From NCBI RefSeq assembly GCF_900230195.1, contig NZ_OCNE01000005.1, positions 62,001-126,000 of the forward strand: a stretch of 64,000 bases of DNA. The letters are read 5' to 3'. The notes under the pieces are model-generated. The model had not been told where the DNA came from. It did no database searches and saw only the letters and a program-made list of their open reading frames with translations. Position numbers and translations under genes: made by a program. Below are positions 35,401-41,243 of the stretch, in pieces. The first letter of the stretch is position 1. Each line of letters starts with the position of its first letter. The stretch is from Streptomyces zhaozhouensis. GTDB taxonomy: Bacteria; Actinomycetota; Actinomycetes; Streptomycetales; Streptomycetaceae.

Positions 35401-37385
35401 GCCGTCTCCACGGTCGCCGCGGCCGCTCCCGGGCCGTCCGCGAGCCGTGCGGCGAGGGAGGCGACGGTGGGGTGGGCGAAGAACGCGGCGGCCGGCGGCA
35501 CGGCGCCGAGCCGTTCGGCGAGCCGGGCGCGAAGCCTGGCCAGGCGCACGGAGTTCAGACCCAGTTCCCAGAACGGCACGGTGTCGTCCACCGGTCCGTC
35601 CAGCAGGGCCGCCAGTTCCTCGCGCACGGCGTCGGCGACCGCGCCGGGCGCGGGCGCCGGATCGGCGTCGAAGTCGCCGGCGAGCAGGCGTTCCCGCAGC
35701 TCTCCCCGGCGGACCTTGCCCGCCGGGGTCCTGGGGAACTCCCCCTCCGCGACCGGCACCACGCGGGCCGCGGTCAGCCGCAGCCGGGCGTAGAGCGCCG
35801 CGGCGGCCTCGCGGGCGATCCGTTCGTCGTCGGCGCCCCGGCTGACGAGGAAGACGGCCAGCTCCTCGGTGCCGGTGTCGGCCCGGGGGATCCCGCAGGC
35901 CGCGATCCCGTCGCGGGGCAGCCCCAGGGCGACGGCGAGGACCTCCTCGACCTCGTGGCTGTAGACGTTGTGGCCGTTGATGATGATCAGGTCCTTGCGG
36001 CGGCCGGTGATGACCAGCTGCTCGTCGGCGAGGAACGCGAGGTCGCCGGTGTCCAGCCAGTCGCGCCCGCCGGGGAAGGCGGCGGCGTCCGCCTCCGGGT
36101 CGTCGACATAGCCGGGCGTGACCCGGGCGGGGGCGTGGACCTGGAGCCGGCCGACGCGCCCCGGGCGGGTCGGCTCGCCGGCGTCGTCGACCAGCCGCAG
36201 GGTGACGCCGTGGGCGGGGCGACCGCAGGAGACGAACGTGACGGCCTCCTCGTCCGGGGTCCCGGGCCCGGCGACGACCAGGTCGCCGGCGAGGCTGTCC
36301 TTGCGGAGCCGGTGGACGGTGCCCGGCCGGTCGAGCCGCCCGTGGGTGACGCCGGTGACGGTCTCGGCCATGCCCCAGACGGGCACCACGTGGCGCTCGG
36401 TGACGCCGAACGGCGCGGTGGCGTCGAGGAAGCGGCGCATCACCGGCCAGGCGACGCGTTCGCCGCCGCAGACCAGGGTCCTGAGCGCGGACAGGTCCCA
36501 GCCGGCGTCGGGCCGTTCGGCCAGCGCGTCGACGAGGAGCTGGAAGCCGAAGGTGGGCGCCCAGCCGTGGGCGGCGCGGTGCTCGGCGAGCAGGTCGAAC
36601 CAGCGCGTCGGCTCGGCGAGCACCCACTCGGTGGGGGCGTGCACGTTGGTGGAGCCGGTGAAGACGGCCAGCAGGTGGTAGAGCAGGAAGGCGCCGCTGT
36701 GGTCGACGGGCAGCCAGTTGACCAGGGTGTCCTCGGGGCGCACGTCGAGGACGCGGCGGGAGCTCGCGGCGAAGTCGGCGAGCCCGGCGTGGGTGAGGCG
36801 GGCGGCCTTCGGCGCTCCGGTGCTGCCCGAGGAGAGCATCAGCAGGGCGGTGGCGGCGGGGTCGGGCGCCGGCTCCCCGTCGACGGGGTGGGCGGTGAGC
36901 AGGTCGCGGGCGGCGGCCGTTCTCAGCGCCGGATCGGTGCGGGTGAGGTGCGCGAGGTCGGCGGGGTCGAGCAGGACCAGCGGGCGCGCCAGCAGCCGGT
37001 CGACGTGGCGCAGCCGTTCCCGCGCGGGCGAGTCGGGGACGGGACGGTCGGCGATGGCGACGGGCCTGGCGCCCCGGAGGAGGCAGCCCCAGAAGGCGGG
37101 GAAGAACGCGGCGAGCGGCAGCCCGCACAGCACGACGGCGTCGCCCGGCCGCACCCCGGCCTCCCGCAGCCCGCCGGCCAGGCGGCGTGCGGCGTCCAGG
37201 AGTTCGGGATAGGTGAGGCCGGTGCGCGTCCCGTCGTCGGCGACGGTGACGACGCGGCCGGGCCCGGTCTCGGCGGCTTGTAAAAGGGCGCGCACGGCGT
37301 CCGGCGCGTCCTCGCGCGTCCGCTCGGGCTCGGGCCCCCGGCACTGTGCCTGTCCTCGGACGCGCTCCATCGGCGTTTTCCCCAT
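26430..37385 (-). CDS. Hybrid PKS-NRPS megasynthase: AL-ACP-KS-AT-ACP-LLM-C-A-T-C
   Basis: The protein has 3651 residues. Its acyl-AMP ligase (1-590) has SSGSTGAPK near 185, WLPVDHSGAF, and TGRRKDLIIINGHNVYSHEV. The first ACP has ELGLNSVRL near 611. The KS (680-1110) has Cys in TACSTALV near 850 plus both His motifs. The AT has GHSVGEF near 1285 and RAYH where malonyl-specific enzymes have HAFH. The second ACP has LGADSLSL near 1598. After a Pro/Ala linker comes an LLM (1795-2147) with DVSLYFFGDY. The first C domain has HHLVFDS. The A domain (2630-3125) gives hand-read code D-V-Q-F-F-A-Q-V-I. The T domain is near 3168, and the terminal C has HHAVCDG. KR, DH and TE domains are absent. L35 is encoded by TTA (37281-37283), suggesting bldA dependence. 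It lies 48 bp behind an MFS exporter gene. Confidence 0.95.
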   Translation of the reverse strand: MGKTPMERVRGQAQCRGPEPERTREDAPDAVRALLQAAETGPGRVVTVADDGTRTGLTYPELLDAARRLAGGLREAGVRPGDAVVLCGLPLAAFFPAFWGCLLRGARPVAIADRPVPDSPARERLRHVDRLLARPLVLLDPADLAHLTRTDPALRTAAARDLLTAHPVDGEPAPDPAATALLMLSSGSTGAPKAARLTHAGLADFAASSRRVLDVRPEDTLVNWLPVDHSGAFLLYHLLAVFTGSTNVHAPTEWVLAEPTRWFDLLAEHRAAHGWAPTFGFQLLVDALAERPDAGWDLSALRTLVCGGERVAWPVMRRFLDATAPFGVTERHVVPVWGMAETVTGVTHGRLDRPGTVHRLRKDSLAGDLVVAGPGTPDEEAVTFVSCGRPAHGVTLRLVDDAGEPTRPGRVGRLQVHAPARVTPGYVDDPEADAAAFPGGRDWLDTGDLAFLADEQLVITGRRKDLIIINGHNVYSHEVEEVLAVALGLPRDGIAACGIPRADTGTEELAVFLVSRGADDERIAREAAAALYARLRLTAARVVPVAEGEFPRTPAGKVRRGELRERLLAGDFDADPAPAPGAVADAVREELAALLDGPVDDTVPFWELGLNSVRLARLRARLAERLGAVPPAAAFFAHPTVASLAARLADGPGAAAATVETAAAPADRTEDDAARRVAVVGMALRFPGASTPEEFWELLRDGRSAVRVFDDAELAAAGLTPEERADPARVPVGGVIDGVEEFDPAFFGMTPAEAEATHPAHRLFLECCHRALEDAGHAATPAAARVGVYAGSGMHLYDHQRPLAGPDPDPDDPGAGMADAIGREPDFLATRVAYRLGLTGPAIGVRTACSTALVAVHLAARAVLDGEVDLALAGAAAVHLPQHTGYRGHPGSILSPSGRCRSFDAEADGTVGGNGVAVVLVKRLDRALADGDTVHAVIRGSAVNNDGAAKAGFAAPGVAGQVDVVREALRRADLPPSALGYVEAHGTGTALGDPIELTALREALTGDDGPEGTVAVGSVKPNVGHLDSCAGMAGLLKTVLMLRHRTLVPTVGLATPNPELPLHDGPLTLVRAVAPWPAPEGAPRRAGVGALGVGGTNAHVVLEEAPERAPAPDAASPLLVPVSAVDEAALAESVAGLVARLTARPAPAAAEVAATLAHGRPHRAARAVAVGRTAGELARSLRASVPEAGREAGPVAFAYPGQGGARRAMAAGLWAAHPAARRTLERCGALYAREFDGELLEPLLVGDADQPLPAELAQAALYAHQTALTAAWRAAGIEPALVFGHSVGEFAALHAAGALSLDDGLRLTAWRGRATRDHAPPGGMLALLTDPPTARRLAEATGTTVAACNGPGVQVVAGDPAALGELTRRCVDERVPHRALPVDRAYHTAAMEPALRAFRELARRVALRPLRLPLVTATDGLHRPVGWRVDVDHLCRQGREPVRFDLVLATAARRGHRDFVEAGAGDALTGLGRAADPESRWLRGQGAGDTADEQTAGLLASLGALHRAGAELNWPSLVPDVGRVPLPGHPLRRTAVPFAATRGGAGPAPAPAGSGASGEPRPPVSEELLSSVREVTAGKLGRPVAEVAPDSSFLALGADSLSLMGLTAALERRHGVRVPVRELFEAVDTPRALAARLAAEAERPAASAEPVPPAPPARPGPASVPTGPSASASAEAPAPAAAPADVQVSAPSPPGPPVEASPDGPHAPHALLARQLRLMERLADQVGEVIGRQLDLLGGASTEPAPASAPASAPAPASVPAPASVPAPASAPAGERAPVPVPAPAAAPPAPVPAGACDVSLYFFGDYPQDDAHDKYALIMEAAEFADRNGFHALWFPERHFASFGALFPNPSVLAAALAARTSRVRLHAGSVVLPLHHPVRVAEEWSVVDNVSGGRVGLCFASGWHATDFALAPQNFGRHREVMYEHLATVRSLWAGEAVTTTSGDGRPVDVRLHPTPVQPDPPMYAAVVGNPDSYRRAAAEGLGVVTNLMTQTVEQLAENIARYRAARAEHGLDPAGGRVVVLMHTYLAEDDARARAEAHRPFVRYLRSSLALLNQVTNSLGMEVDLADSPEEDVEFLLGRAYADYCDTRALIGDREAALATGRRLLAAGADEIACFVDFGVEKEKVLAALPLLDGLRRDLAAEPRPARGAPPSTAPPPTPPVSAASATAPTVEQPPPRLPLTPAQRRVWFLERLHPGTHMYHEPKAVHLEGPLDVPAFRRALDRVAERQPALRTVFGEEDGVPHREVRARMPFDCPVEEHLGLDVDRAVAVALAAERGRVLDTAEGPLVTARLLRLSEESHLLFLMAHHLVFDSASTAVLVSDLAAFYRAETETETGLAPLPPLPEAPERAEPDAGERAAALDHWRRRLEGAPEWALPTDHPRPSVRTGAGASVSHAWDAELVRAVREFAASQRATLFMALTGAIGAVLARHAGQSEIVVGTAVSARPEGAEGHVGFFLDTVPLRLDLTGDPDLPTLLRRVRERGAEALDHRGVPFDELVGALNPARDPGRNPLFQVLVEYENEEAVAFDPPGPRATLLDVPSDRAPFDLSFYLTHHPGGLRVAVEYDTALLEAATVRRLLDRVEALLRRALADPAAPLAALTAVPEAERAALARLGRLEEPAPVVEDTLHGLFARQARRTPGATALIHGELRVSYGELAERVERLAGRLRAAGAGRGRRVAVLLPRGPELITALLGVLTSGAAYLPLDPSAPTPRLAGLLADGDPCALLGDAATLGAHPALAGDVPLVPVDGDEAEPAGTPDAPGPPEPAGPDDPAYCLHTSGSTGRPKAVVVPHRGPVNLVLAHLDAHPALRTLQWTAPVFDVHVQEVFTTLAAGAALVLIDDAARRDPGEVAETVRRHAVERMFLPSTPLRHLLETEPRLPTLRELFSAGEALQLTDGVRRFLDRHADCALYHQYGPTEASVIVTSHRVDPGAGPWPPIGTPVRGARLRLLDPAGRPVPLGAVGELHVGGVPVAAGYLGRPEETAAAFLDDGTGASAYRTGDLARWRADGTLQYRGRIDDQTKIRGHRVEPGEVRAALTALPWVADAAVVARGDRNGARELFACVVPAPGEDGADVLARCREALAARLPDPLVPRHWARLARLPVNASGKLDRHALPEPEAEPASGAEDDEPATPLEKALRELWAEELGVAHVPVTRSFFALGGHSLSAVRLLHRMARELELTLPMAEFFRTPTVRGIAARGADRRWEVTETVPMNAVQRRLWRRHHERADAGCYHVTHRVDLRGSVRPERLRAWLAALVERHTALRSRLVVRDGRALVEVLDRVPVDLPVDELDPGALVADAEVERWCLRHAGRPFALERAPLFRFRLARTGPDRWTLLTVFHHAVCDGWSLGVIWRDLGALAHAAEDPGAAELPPPGGQFPAMARAEAALAGERRAELERFWRAELAGARLDLALPADRPRPAVLSGRGALHTRTLEAALSRALPETATRLGTTPYAVLAAAFAVWASRRTGRGDDVVLNASSANRLDPERADVVGLLGDAVALRARLTAAGTVGELARRLGSALFAALDHQELPLAEVADLVAPGTSAGAFPDVLFTVVTTPPPALDLPGLSATVRPLPLPGVARNALYVVLVPHETGLEVTFEYATDLFEPATVVAWADDLTVLLRHVVTDPDAPLALLLGP
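32080..32156 (-). repeat. Tandem repeat in the PKS-NRPS interdomain linker
   Basis: Three near-identical 18-bp units (32080-32097, 32098-32115, 32116-32133) and two 12-bp derivatives encode PAPASV/PAPASA repeats in the Pro/Ala linker between the second ACP and the LLM domain. Such tracts make flexible linkers and are prone to slippage. Confidence 0.8.
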
Positions 37386-37433
37386 CTCTCGTGCTCGCGG
37401 TGGTCTCTCGCGGTGTCGGTGGTCGCGCGCCGG

Positions 37434-38675
37434 TCAGACGCGGGTGGTGGCGGGCTCCCGCGGGGCGGCGGCGCGCCGGCGGGTGGTGAGAAGCAGCAAC
37501 ACGAGCGCCCCGCAGAACGCGGCGCCGTGGAAGAGGCCGACCACGGTCACCGCCGGCCACACCTCGAGCGCCGCCGCGGCGACGACGGTGCCCAGCGCGA
37601 ACCCGGACTGCTCCGCGGTGGCCGAGAGACCGAAGAGCCGGCCGCGCTCCCGGTCGGGCACGGCCTGGAGGCGCGAGGTGTAGACGATCTCGGTCCAGCC
37701 GTCGGCGAAGCCGGCGCAGGCGGCGGCCAGCACCAGCCCGAGGGCGGGCAGCCCGAGGAAGGCGGTGAGGAACGCGACCGACATGGCGCAGGTGCCCAGC
37801 GCGAACGCCCGCGTGCTCCAGGCGCCCTCCCCGGCGCGGCGGCGCAGCACCAGGTGGGCGAGGACGGTGCCGACGGCCCAGGCGGCCCAGAACTGGGTCA
37901 TGAAGACCGCCGGCGCGTCGGCGTGGTCGGTGTTGGCCACGACGGGCAGCGCCACGTTGTGCGAGGAGGAGGCCAGCGCGTCCAGGCCGCGCAGCAGCAC
38001 CAGCCCGAGCAGCAGCGCGGGCAGCCCGGCGAGCGCGCGGCGGCGGCGCACCGGCCCGGTCTCCCCCGCCCGCCCCTCCGGCGGCTGCTGCTCCTCGGCG
38101 CCGGGCGGCAGGTCGGTGCGGGGCCGCAGCAGGACCAGGGCGACGGCGGAGACGGCGAAGCTGGCGGCGTTGAGCGCGAACGCCAACGGGTAGCCGCCCC
38201 AGCCGATCACCGCGGCCGCCGAGGCGAAGCCGAGCACGGTGGCCAGCGAACGGGCCGTCACCAGCATCCCGTTGACCCGCCCCCTGGCCTCCTGCCCGAC
38301 CATCACGGGGACCGCGCTGCGCAGCGCCACGTTGAAGCAGGTGTTGCCGGCGCCCAGCACGACCACGGCGCAGGCGACCGCCGCCAGCGGGGTGGCCTCG
38401 CCGCCGATGGCCAGCGCGGCCATGGCCGTGGCCTGGGCGAGGTCGGCGCCGATCATGGTGGTGCGGCGGCCGATCCGCGCGGTCAGCGCGCCGGCCGCCA
38501 GCCCGGCGGCGAAGCCGGCGCACAGCCGCAGCGCCATCAGCAGGCCGACGCCGAAGGCGGTGCCGGTGACCTCGTAGGAGAAGAGGGAGAGCGCGATCAG
38601 GTTCAGATAGTTGCCGTAGGACGAGACCGCGTAGGCGCACGCGAGCAGCCTCAAGCGCTGGTCCACTGCCGCCAC
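37434..38675 (-). CDS. MFS exporter of the PKS-NRPS locus (EntS-like)
   Basis: The 413-residue membrane protein has about 12 hydrophobic segments. LLMALRLCAGFAAGLAAGAL and TARIGRRTTMIGADLAQA give motif A in the EntS/MFS_3 style, and VNGMLVTARSLATVLGFASA belongs to the exporter part. VPDRERGRLFGLSATAEQSG is typical of the second half. It is the first gene of a probable two-gene transcript with the PKS-NRPS and is the natural candidate to export the product and confer self-protection. A GTG at 38675 preceded by GGGGG is the start. Siderophore-like export cannot be excluded. Confidence 0.88.
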   Translation of the reverse strand: MAAVDQRLRLLACAYAVSSYGNYLNLIALSLFSYEVTGTAFGVGLLMALRLCAGFAAGLAAGALTARIGRRTTMIGADLAQATAMAALAIGGEATPLAAVACAVVVLGAGNTCFNVALRSAVPVMVGQEARGRVNGMLVTARSLATVLGFASAAAVIGWGGYPLAFALNAASFAVSAVALVLLRPRTDLPPGAEEQQPPEGRAGETGPVRRRRALAGLPALLLGLVLLRGLDALASSSHNVALPVVANTDHADAPAVFMTQFWAAWAVGTVLAHLVLRRRAGEGAWSTRAFALGTCAMSVAFLTAFLGLPALGLVLAAACAGFADGWTEIVYTSRLQAVPDRERGRLFGLSATAEQSGFALGTVVAAAALEVWPAVTVVGLFHGAAFCGALVLLLLTTRRRAAAPREPATTRV

Positions 38676-38956
38676 CGTGCCCCCATGTCACCCGAACGTG
38701 TTGCTCCGCTTCCCCGGCGCCGAGCTTAACCAGCGGCACACCGTCGAAGTCCAGCACGACATGGCCGCAACCCGACTTCTCTGATGGCGAGTTGACGCCA
38801 CGCATCCCCGCGGAACGCCGGGGGCGCGCGGCGGGCGGAACGCGCCCTTCCCTTTTCGGCCGTTCCGGGAACTCGCGCGGCACGGACGACGTTCTCCGGG
38901 AACGCGAGGCGTTACCACACCGGTACGCGGCGAGTGAGAGAGTCGGGAGTGCGCCG
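38676..38956. other. Divergent intergenic region between exporter and TerB genes
   Basis: This 281-bp region should contain promoters for the exporter/PKS-NRPS operon (minus) and for TerB (plus). It is less GC-rich than the neighbouring genes. I could not define a convincing -35/-10 pair or a strong dyad. Confidence 0.4.
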
Positions 38957-39511
38957 ATGGCGATGTGGGACAAGATCAAGGACCAGGCCATGAGTCAGGC
39001 CAAGAACCTCCAGCAGTCCAAGAGCGGCGCGGGCAAGACGTCGTCCCCCGGCGGGAGCGGGAGCGGCGGCTCGAAGGCCAAGCTGGTGAGCGCGCTCAAG
39101 GCGCAGCTGACCTCGCTCAAGGGCGAGTTGAAGTCGGGCGGCTTCCGGGACGCCAGCGTCGCGCTGTGCGCGCTGGTCGCCGCCGCCGACGGCCGCGTGG
39201 ACCCGGCGGAGCGGCAGCAGGTGGAGCACCTGATCCTGACCAACGACGTCCTCCAGAACTTCCCGGCCGACCAGCTGCGCGCCCAGTTCACCAAGCACGT
39301 GGACGCGCTCGGCTCCCGGTTCGCGGACGGCCGTTCGGCGGCGATGGCGGACGTGGCCAAGGCGGCGAAGAAGCCGCAGGAGGCGCGGGCCGTGGTGCAG
39401 ATCGGCATCGTGGTCGCCGGGGCGGACGGCTATGTGGCGCCGGCCGAGGCGGCCGTGCTCCGGGAGGCGTGCGTCGCCCTGGGCCTCTCCCCCGCCGAGT
39501 TCGAGCTCTGA
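38957..39511 (+). CDS. TerB family tellurite-resistance-like protein
   Basis: The 184-residue protein has a Ser/Gly/Lys-rich N-terminus (about 1-40) and a TerB helical domain. DASVALCALVAAADGRVDPA followed by ERQQVEHLI, and the second repeat VQIGIVVAGADGYVAPAEAA, carry the paired acidic metal-binding motifs of TerB. TerB proteins bind divalent metals and take part in tellurite and general envelope stress responses. No other ter gene adjoins, so this is an orphan copy. GGGAG precedes the ATG. An AraC-type gene follows after 19 bp and may be cotranscribed. Confidence 0.85.
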   Translation: MAMWDKIKDQAMSQAKNLQQSKSGAGKTSSPGGSGSGGSKAKLVSALKAQLTSLKGELKSGGFRDASVALCALVAAADGRVDPAERQQVEHLILTNDVLQNFPADQLRAQFTKHVDALGSRFADGRSAAMADVAKAAKKPQEARAVVQIGIVVAGADGYVAPAEAAVLREACVALGLSPAEFEL

Positions 39512-39530
39512 GCGCGCCCGGGTCACGCCG

Positions 39531-40277
39531 ATGACCGGCTCCGACACGGACGAGGCGCCCGCGCTGGTGCTGGAGACCCGCGCGTCGGACTCGCCGTTCG
39601 TGGCGCACGTGTGGCGCGGCCGCAGCACGCGGGTCGACCGGATGACCTCCGTGGCCACACCGCACTGGGAGCTGGTGGTCCACGCGCGGGAGGGGCGGGT
39701 CCACGTCGGCCTCCAGGGCCCCGAGTCGCGCGCCAGCACCGCCCCCGTCCCCCAGGACGCGGAGTTCCTCGGGATCACCTTCGCGCTGGGCGCGTGGATG
39801 CCGCACCTGGCGGTGAGCCGGCTGCTCGACGCGGCGGCCGAGCTGCCGAGCGCGACGCGCTCCTCGTTCTCTCTCAAGGGCTCGGCGTGGCACCTGCCGA
39901 CCTTCGACAACGCGGAGGCGTTCGTGCGGCGGCTGGTCCGCGAGGACGTACTGACGCGCGACCCGGTCGTCACCTCGGTGCTGGCCGGCGGCGATCCCGG
40001 GGTCTCCGCGCGCACCGCGCAGCGGCGCTTCCGGGCGGCCACCGGGCTCAGCCGGGAGGCCATCCGCGGGATCGAGCGGGCCCGGCGCGCGGCGCTGCTG
40101 GTCCAGGACGGCGTGCCGGCGGCGGAGGTGGTCCACCGCCTCGGCTACTTCGACCAGCCGCACCTGGCCAGGTCGTTGGCCCGGTACGTGGGCCGTACCG
40201 CCACCCAGCTCAGCGCGCGGACCCCGGCGGAGGCGATGTCGCTTCCGTACAAGACCGGGGCCGCCGGCGCCGCATAA
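39531..40277 (+). CDS. AraC family transcriptional regulator
   Basis: The 248-residue protein has an N-terminal sensor-like half (ETRASDSPFVAHVWRGRS, HWELVVHAREG) of the DUF6597-type found in AraC relatives. The C-terminal AraC HTH is seen in GVSARTAQRRFRAATGLSRE and VVHRLGYFDQPHLARSLARY. It sits 19 bp after TerB and 73 bp before the dihydrofolate-reductase-like gene, all on the plus strand. It may regulate the DHFR-like gene, an association I recall from other genomes. The effector is unknown. Confidence 0.85.
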   Translation: MTGSDTDEAPALVLETRASDSPFVAHVWRGRSTRVDRMTSVATPHWELVVHAREGRVHVGLQGPESRASTAPVPQDAEFLGITFALGAWMPHLAVSRLLDAAAELPSATRSSFSLKGSAWHLPTFDNAEAFVRRLVREDVLTRDPVVTSVLAGGDPGVSARTAQRRFRAATGLSREAIRGIERARRAALLVQDGVPAAEVVHRLGYFDQPHLARSLARYVGRTATQLSARTPAEAMSLPYKTGAAGAA

Positions 40278-40350
40278 CCTCCGGCGCGTGGCCGTGGGGG
40301 CCACACGTGACCCCGGGCCCGGCCCGGGGAGAGAAGAGAGGTCTCACGCC

Positions 40351-40905
40351 GTGCGCAAGCTCGTCTCCTGCCTGTTCGTCTCCCTCGACGGCGTCGCCGA
40401 GTCGCCCGACCAGTGGCAGTTCGCCTTCGACGAGGAGATGGGCGAGGCGGTGACCCGTTCCCTGGAGGGGAACGACACGGTGCTGATGGGCGCCACCACC
40501 TTCACCGAGTGGTCCGGGTACTGGCCCTCGGTCACCGAGGGCGAGGACGCCGGCTTCGCCGACTGGATCAACGGCGCGCCCAAGTACGTCGCCTCCACGA
40601 CGCTCACCAGCGTCGACGAGTGGCCGGGCAGCCGCCTGCTGGAGGGCGGACTGGCCGAGGCGGTCGGCGCGTTGAAGGAGGGTGAGGGCGGCGGGATCTC
40701 GGTCGCCGGCAGCCCGTCCCTGGTCGCCTCCCTGCTGGAGGCCGGCCTGCTGGACGAGCTGGTGCTGCTGATCCACCCGGTGATCGCCGGCGGGGGCCGC
40801 CGGAAGCTCTTCGCCGACGACGCCCCGCTGAGGAAGCTGACCCTCGTCGAGGCGCGCCCCACCGGCAGCGGCGTGATCATCGCCACCTACCGCCCCGCGC
40901 GCTGA
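40351..40905 (+). CDS. Dihydrofolate reductase family (RibD C-terminal-like) protein
   Basis: The 184-residue protein has the reductase fold: KLVSCLFVSLDGVAESPDQW at the N-terminus, VLMGATTFTEWSGYW, GISVAGSPSLVASLLEAGLL with LDELVLLIHPVIAGGGRRKL, and LVEARPTGSGVIIATYRP at the end. These small YwjB/YyaP-like proteins bind NADPH and reduce an unknown substrate; they are not the essential FolA. A GTG at 40351 with a purine-rich GAGAAGAGAGG upstream is the start. Transcription should stop at the hairpin at 40911-40945. Confidence 0.85.
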   Translation: MRKLVSCLFVSLDGVAESPDQWQFAFDEEMGEAVTRSLEGNDTVLMGATTFTEWSGYWPSVTEGEDAGFADWINGAPKYVASTTLTSVDEWPGSRLLEGGLAEAVGALKEGEGGGISVAGSPSLVASLLEAGLLDELVLLIHPVIAGGGRRKLFADDAPLRKLTLVEARPTGSGVIIATYRPAR

Positions 40906-40910
40906 CCGGT

Positions 40911-40945
40911 GCGGGCCCCGGCGCCCCGGCGCGTCCGGGGCCCGC
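40911..40945 (+). terminator. Hairpin terminator after the DHFR-like gene
   Basis: GCGGGCCCCGG (40911-40921) and CCGGGGCCCGC (40935-40945) form a perfect 11-bp stem with a 13-base loop, six bases after the stop codon. Confidence 0.7.
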
Positions 40946-40967
40946 GTCCCACCAGCCGGGCAGCGAC

Positions 40968-40996
40968 TTCCGCGCCTCGGGGCGTTGTGGCAGACT
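40968..40996 (+). promoter_or_regulatory. Candidate promoter of the riboswitch transcript
   Basis: TTCCGC (40968-40973) and CAGACT (40991-40996) are 17 bp apart. CAGACT is close to the common actinobacterial TAGACT -10. Transcription would start near 41003, just before the aptamer. Confidence 0.45.
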
Positions 40997-41004
40997 GCGC
41001 GGCA

Positions 41005-41120
41005 AGGTCACGAGTGACAGCGTCGATGGGCCCCGGCCCGCTGTCCGGCAACCCTCCGTCGCGGCGGGGTGCCCCGGGTGATGACCGGGCCGTGGACAGC
41101 AGGGTCCATGGCAAGTGCGG
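41005..41120 (+). ncRNA. SAM-IV-like riboswitch
   Basis: The 5' part has GGTCACGAGTGACAGCG (from 41006), pairing GGTCA with TGACC at 41082-41086. CTGTCCGGCAACCCTCC and GGCGGGGTGCCCCGGGTGAT form the SAM-binding core. A following stem, GCCGTGGA with TCCATGGC around 41090-41112, fits the extra 3' helix of SAM-IV aptamers. This class is actinobacterial and represses sulfur and methionine genes when S-adenosylmethionine is abundant. It lies about 125 bp before an aminotransferase class V gene whose ribosome site (GGAG, 41232-41235) could be masked. I compared it with the consensus from memory only. Confidence 0.85.
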
Positions 41121-41243
41121 CCCAGGGGAGTTTCTCGTGCGTCAGCGAATGCGGTAGGAGCCTTCGGCTCCGCCTCCGCCCGTTCCCGTCGCGGCGCGCC
41201 CCGTCGCGACCCTTGCCCGTCGCGTCCCGCCGGAGACATCGTC

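Noticed and set aside
26478..37283. Several plus-strand open frames of 950-1350 codons opposite the PKS-NRPS
   Set aside because: They mirror the codon bias of the real gene, show no recognisable motifs, and are rich in Gly/Arg/Gln/His as expected for shadows.
38676..38805. A possible small minus-strand gene from the ATG at 38805 (reads GHVVLDFDGVPLVKL)
   Set aside because: Third-position GC is clearly lower than in neighbouring genes, there is no ribosome site, and it would run into the exporter start in another frame. The protein-like look may be chance.
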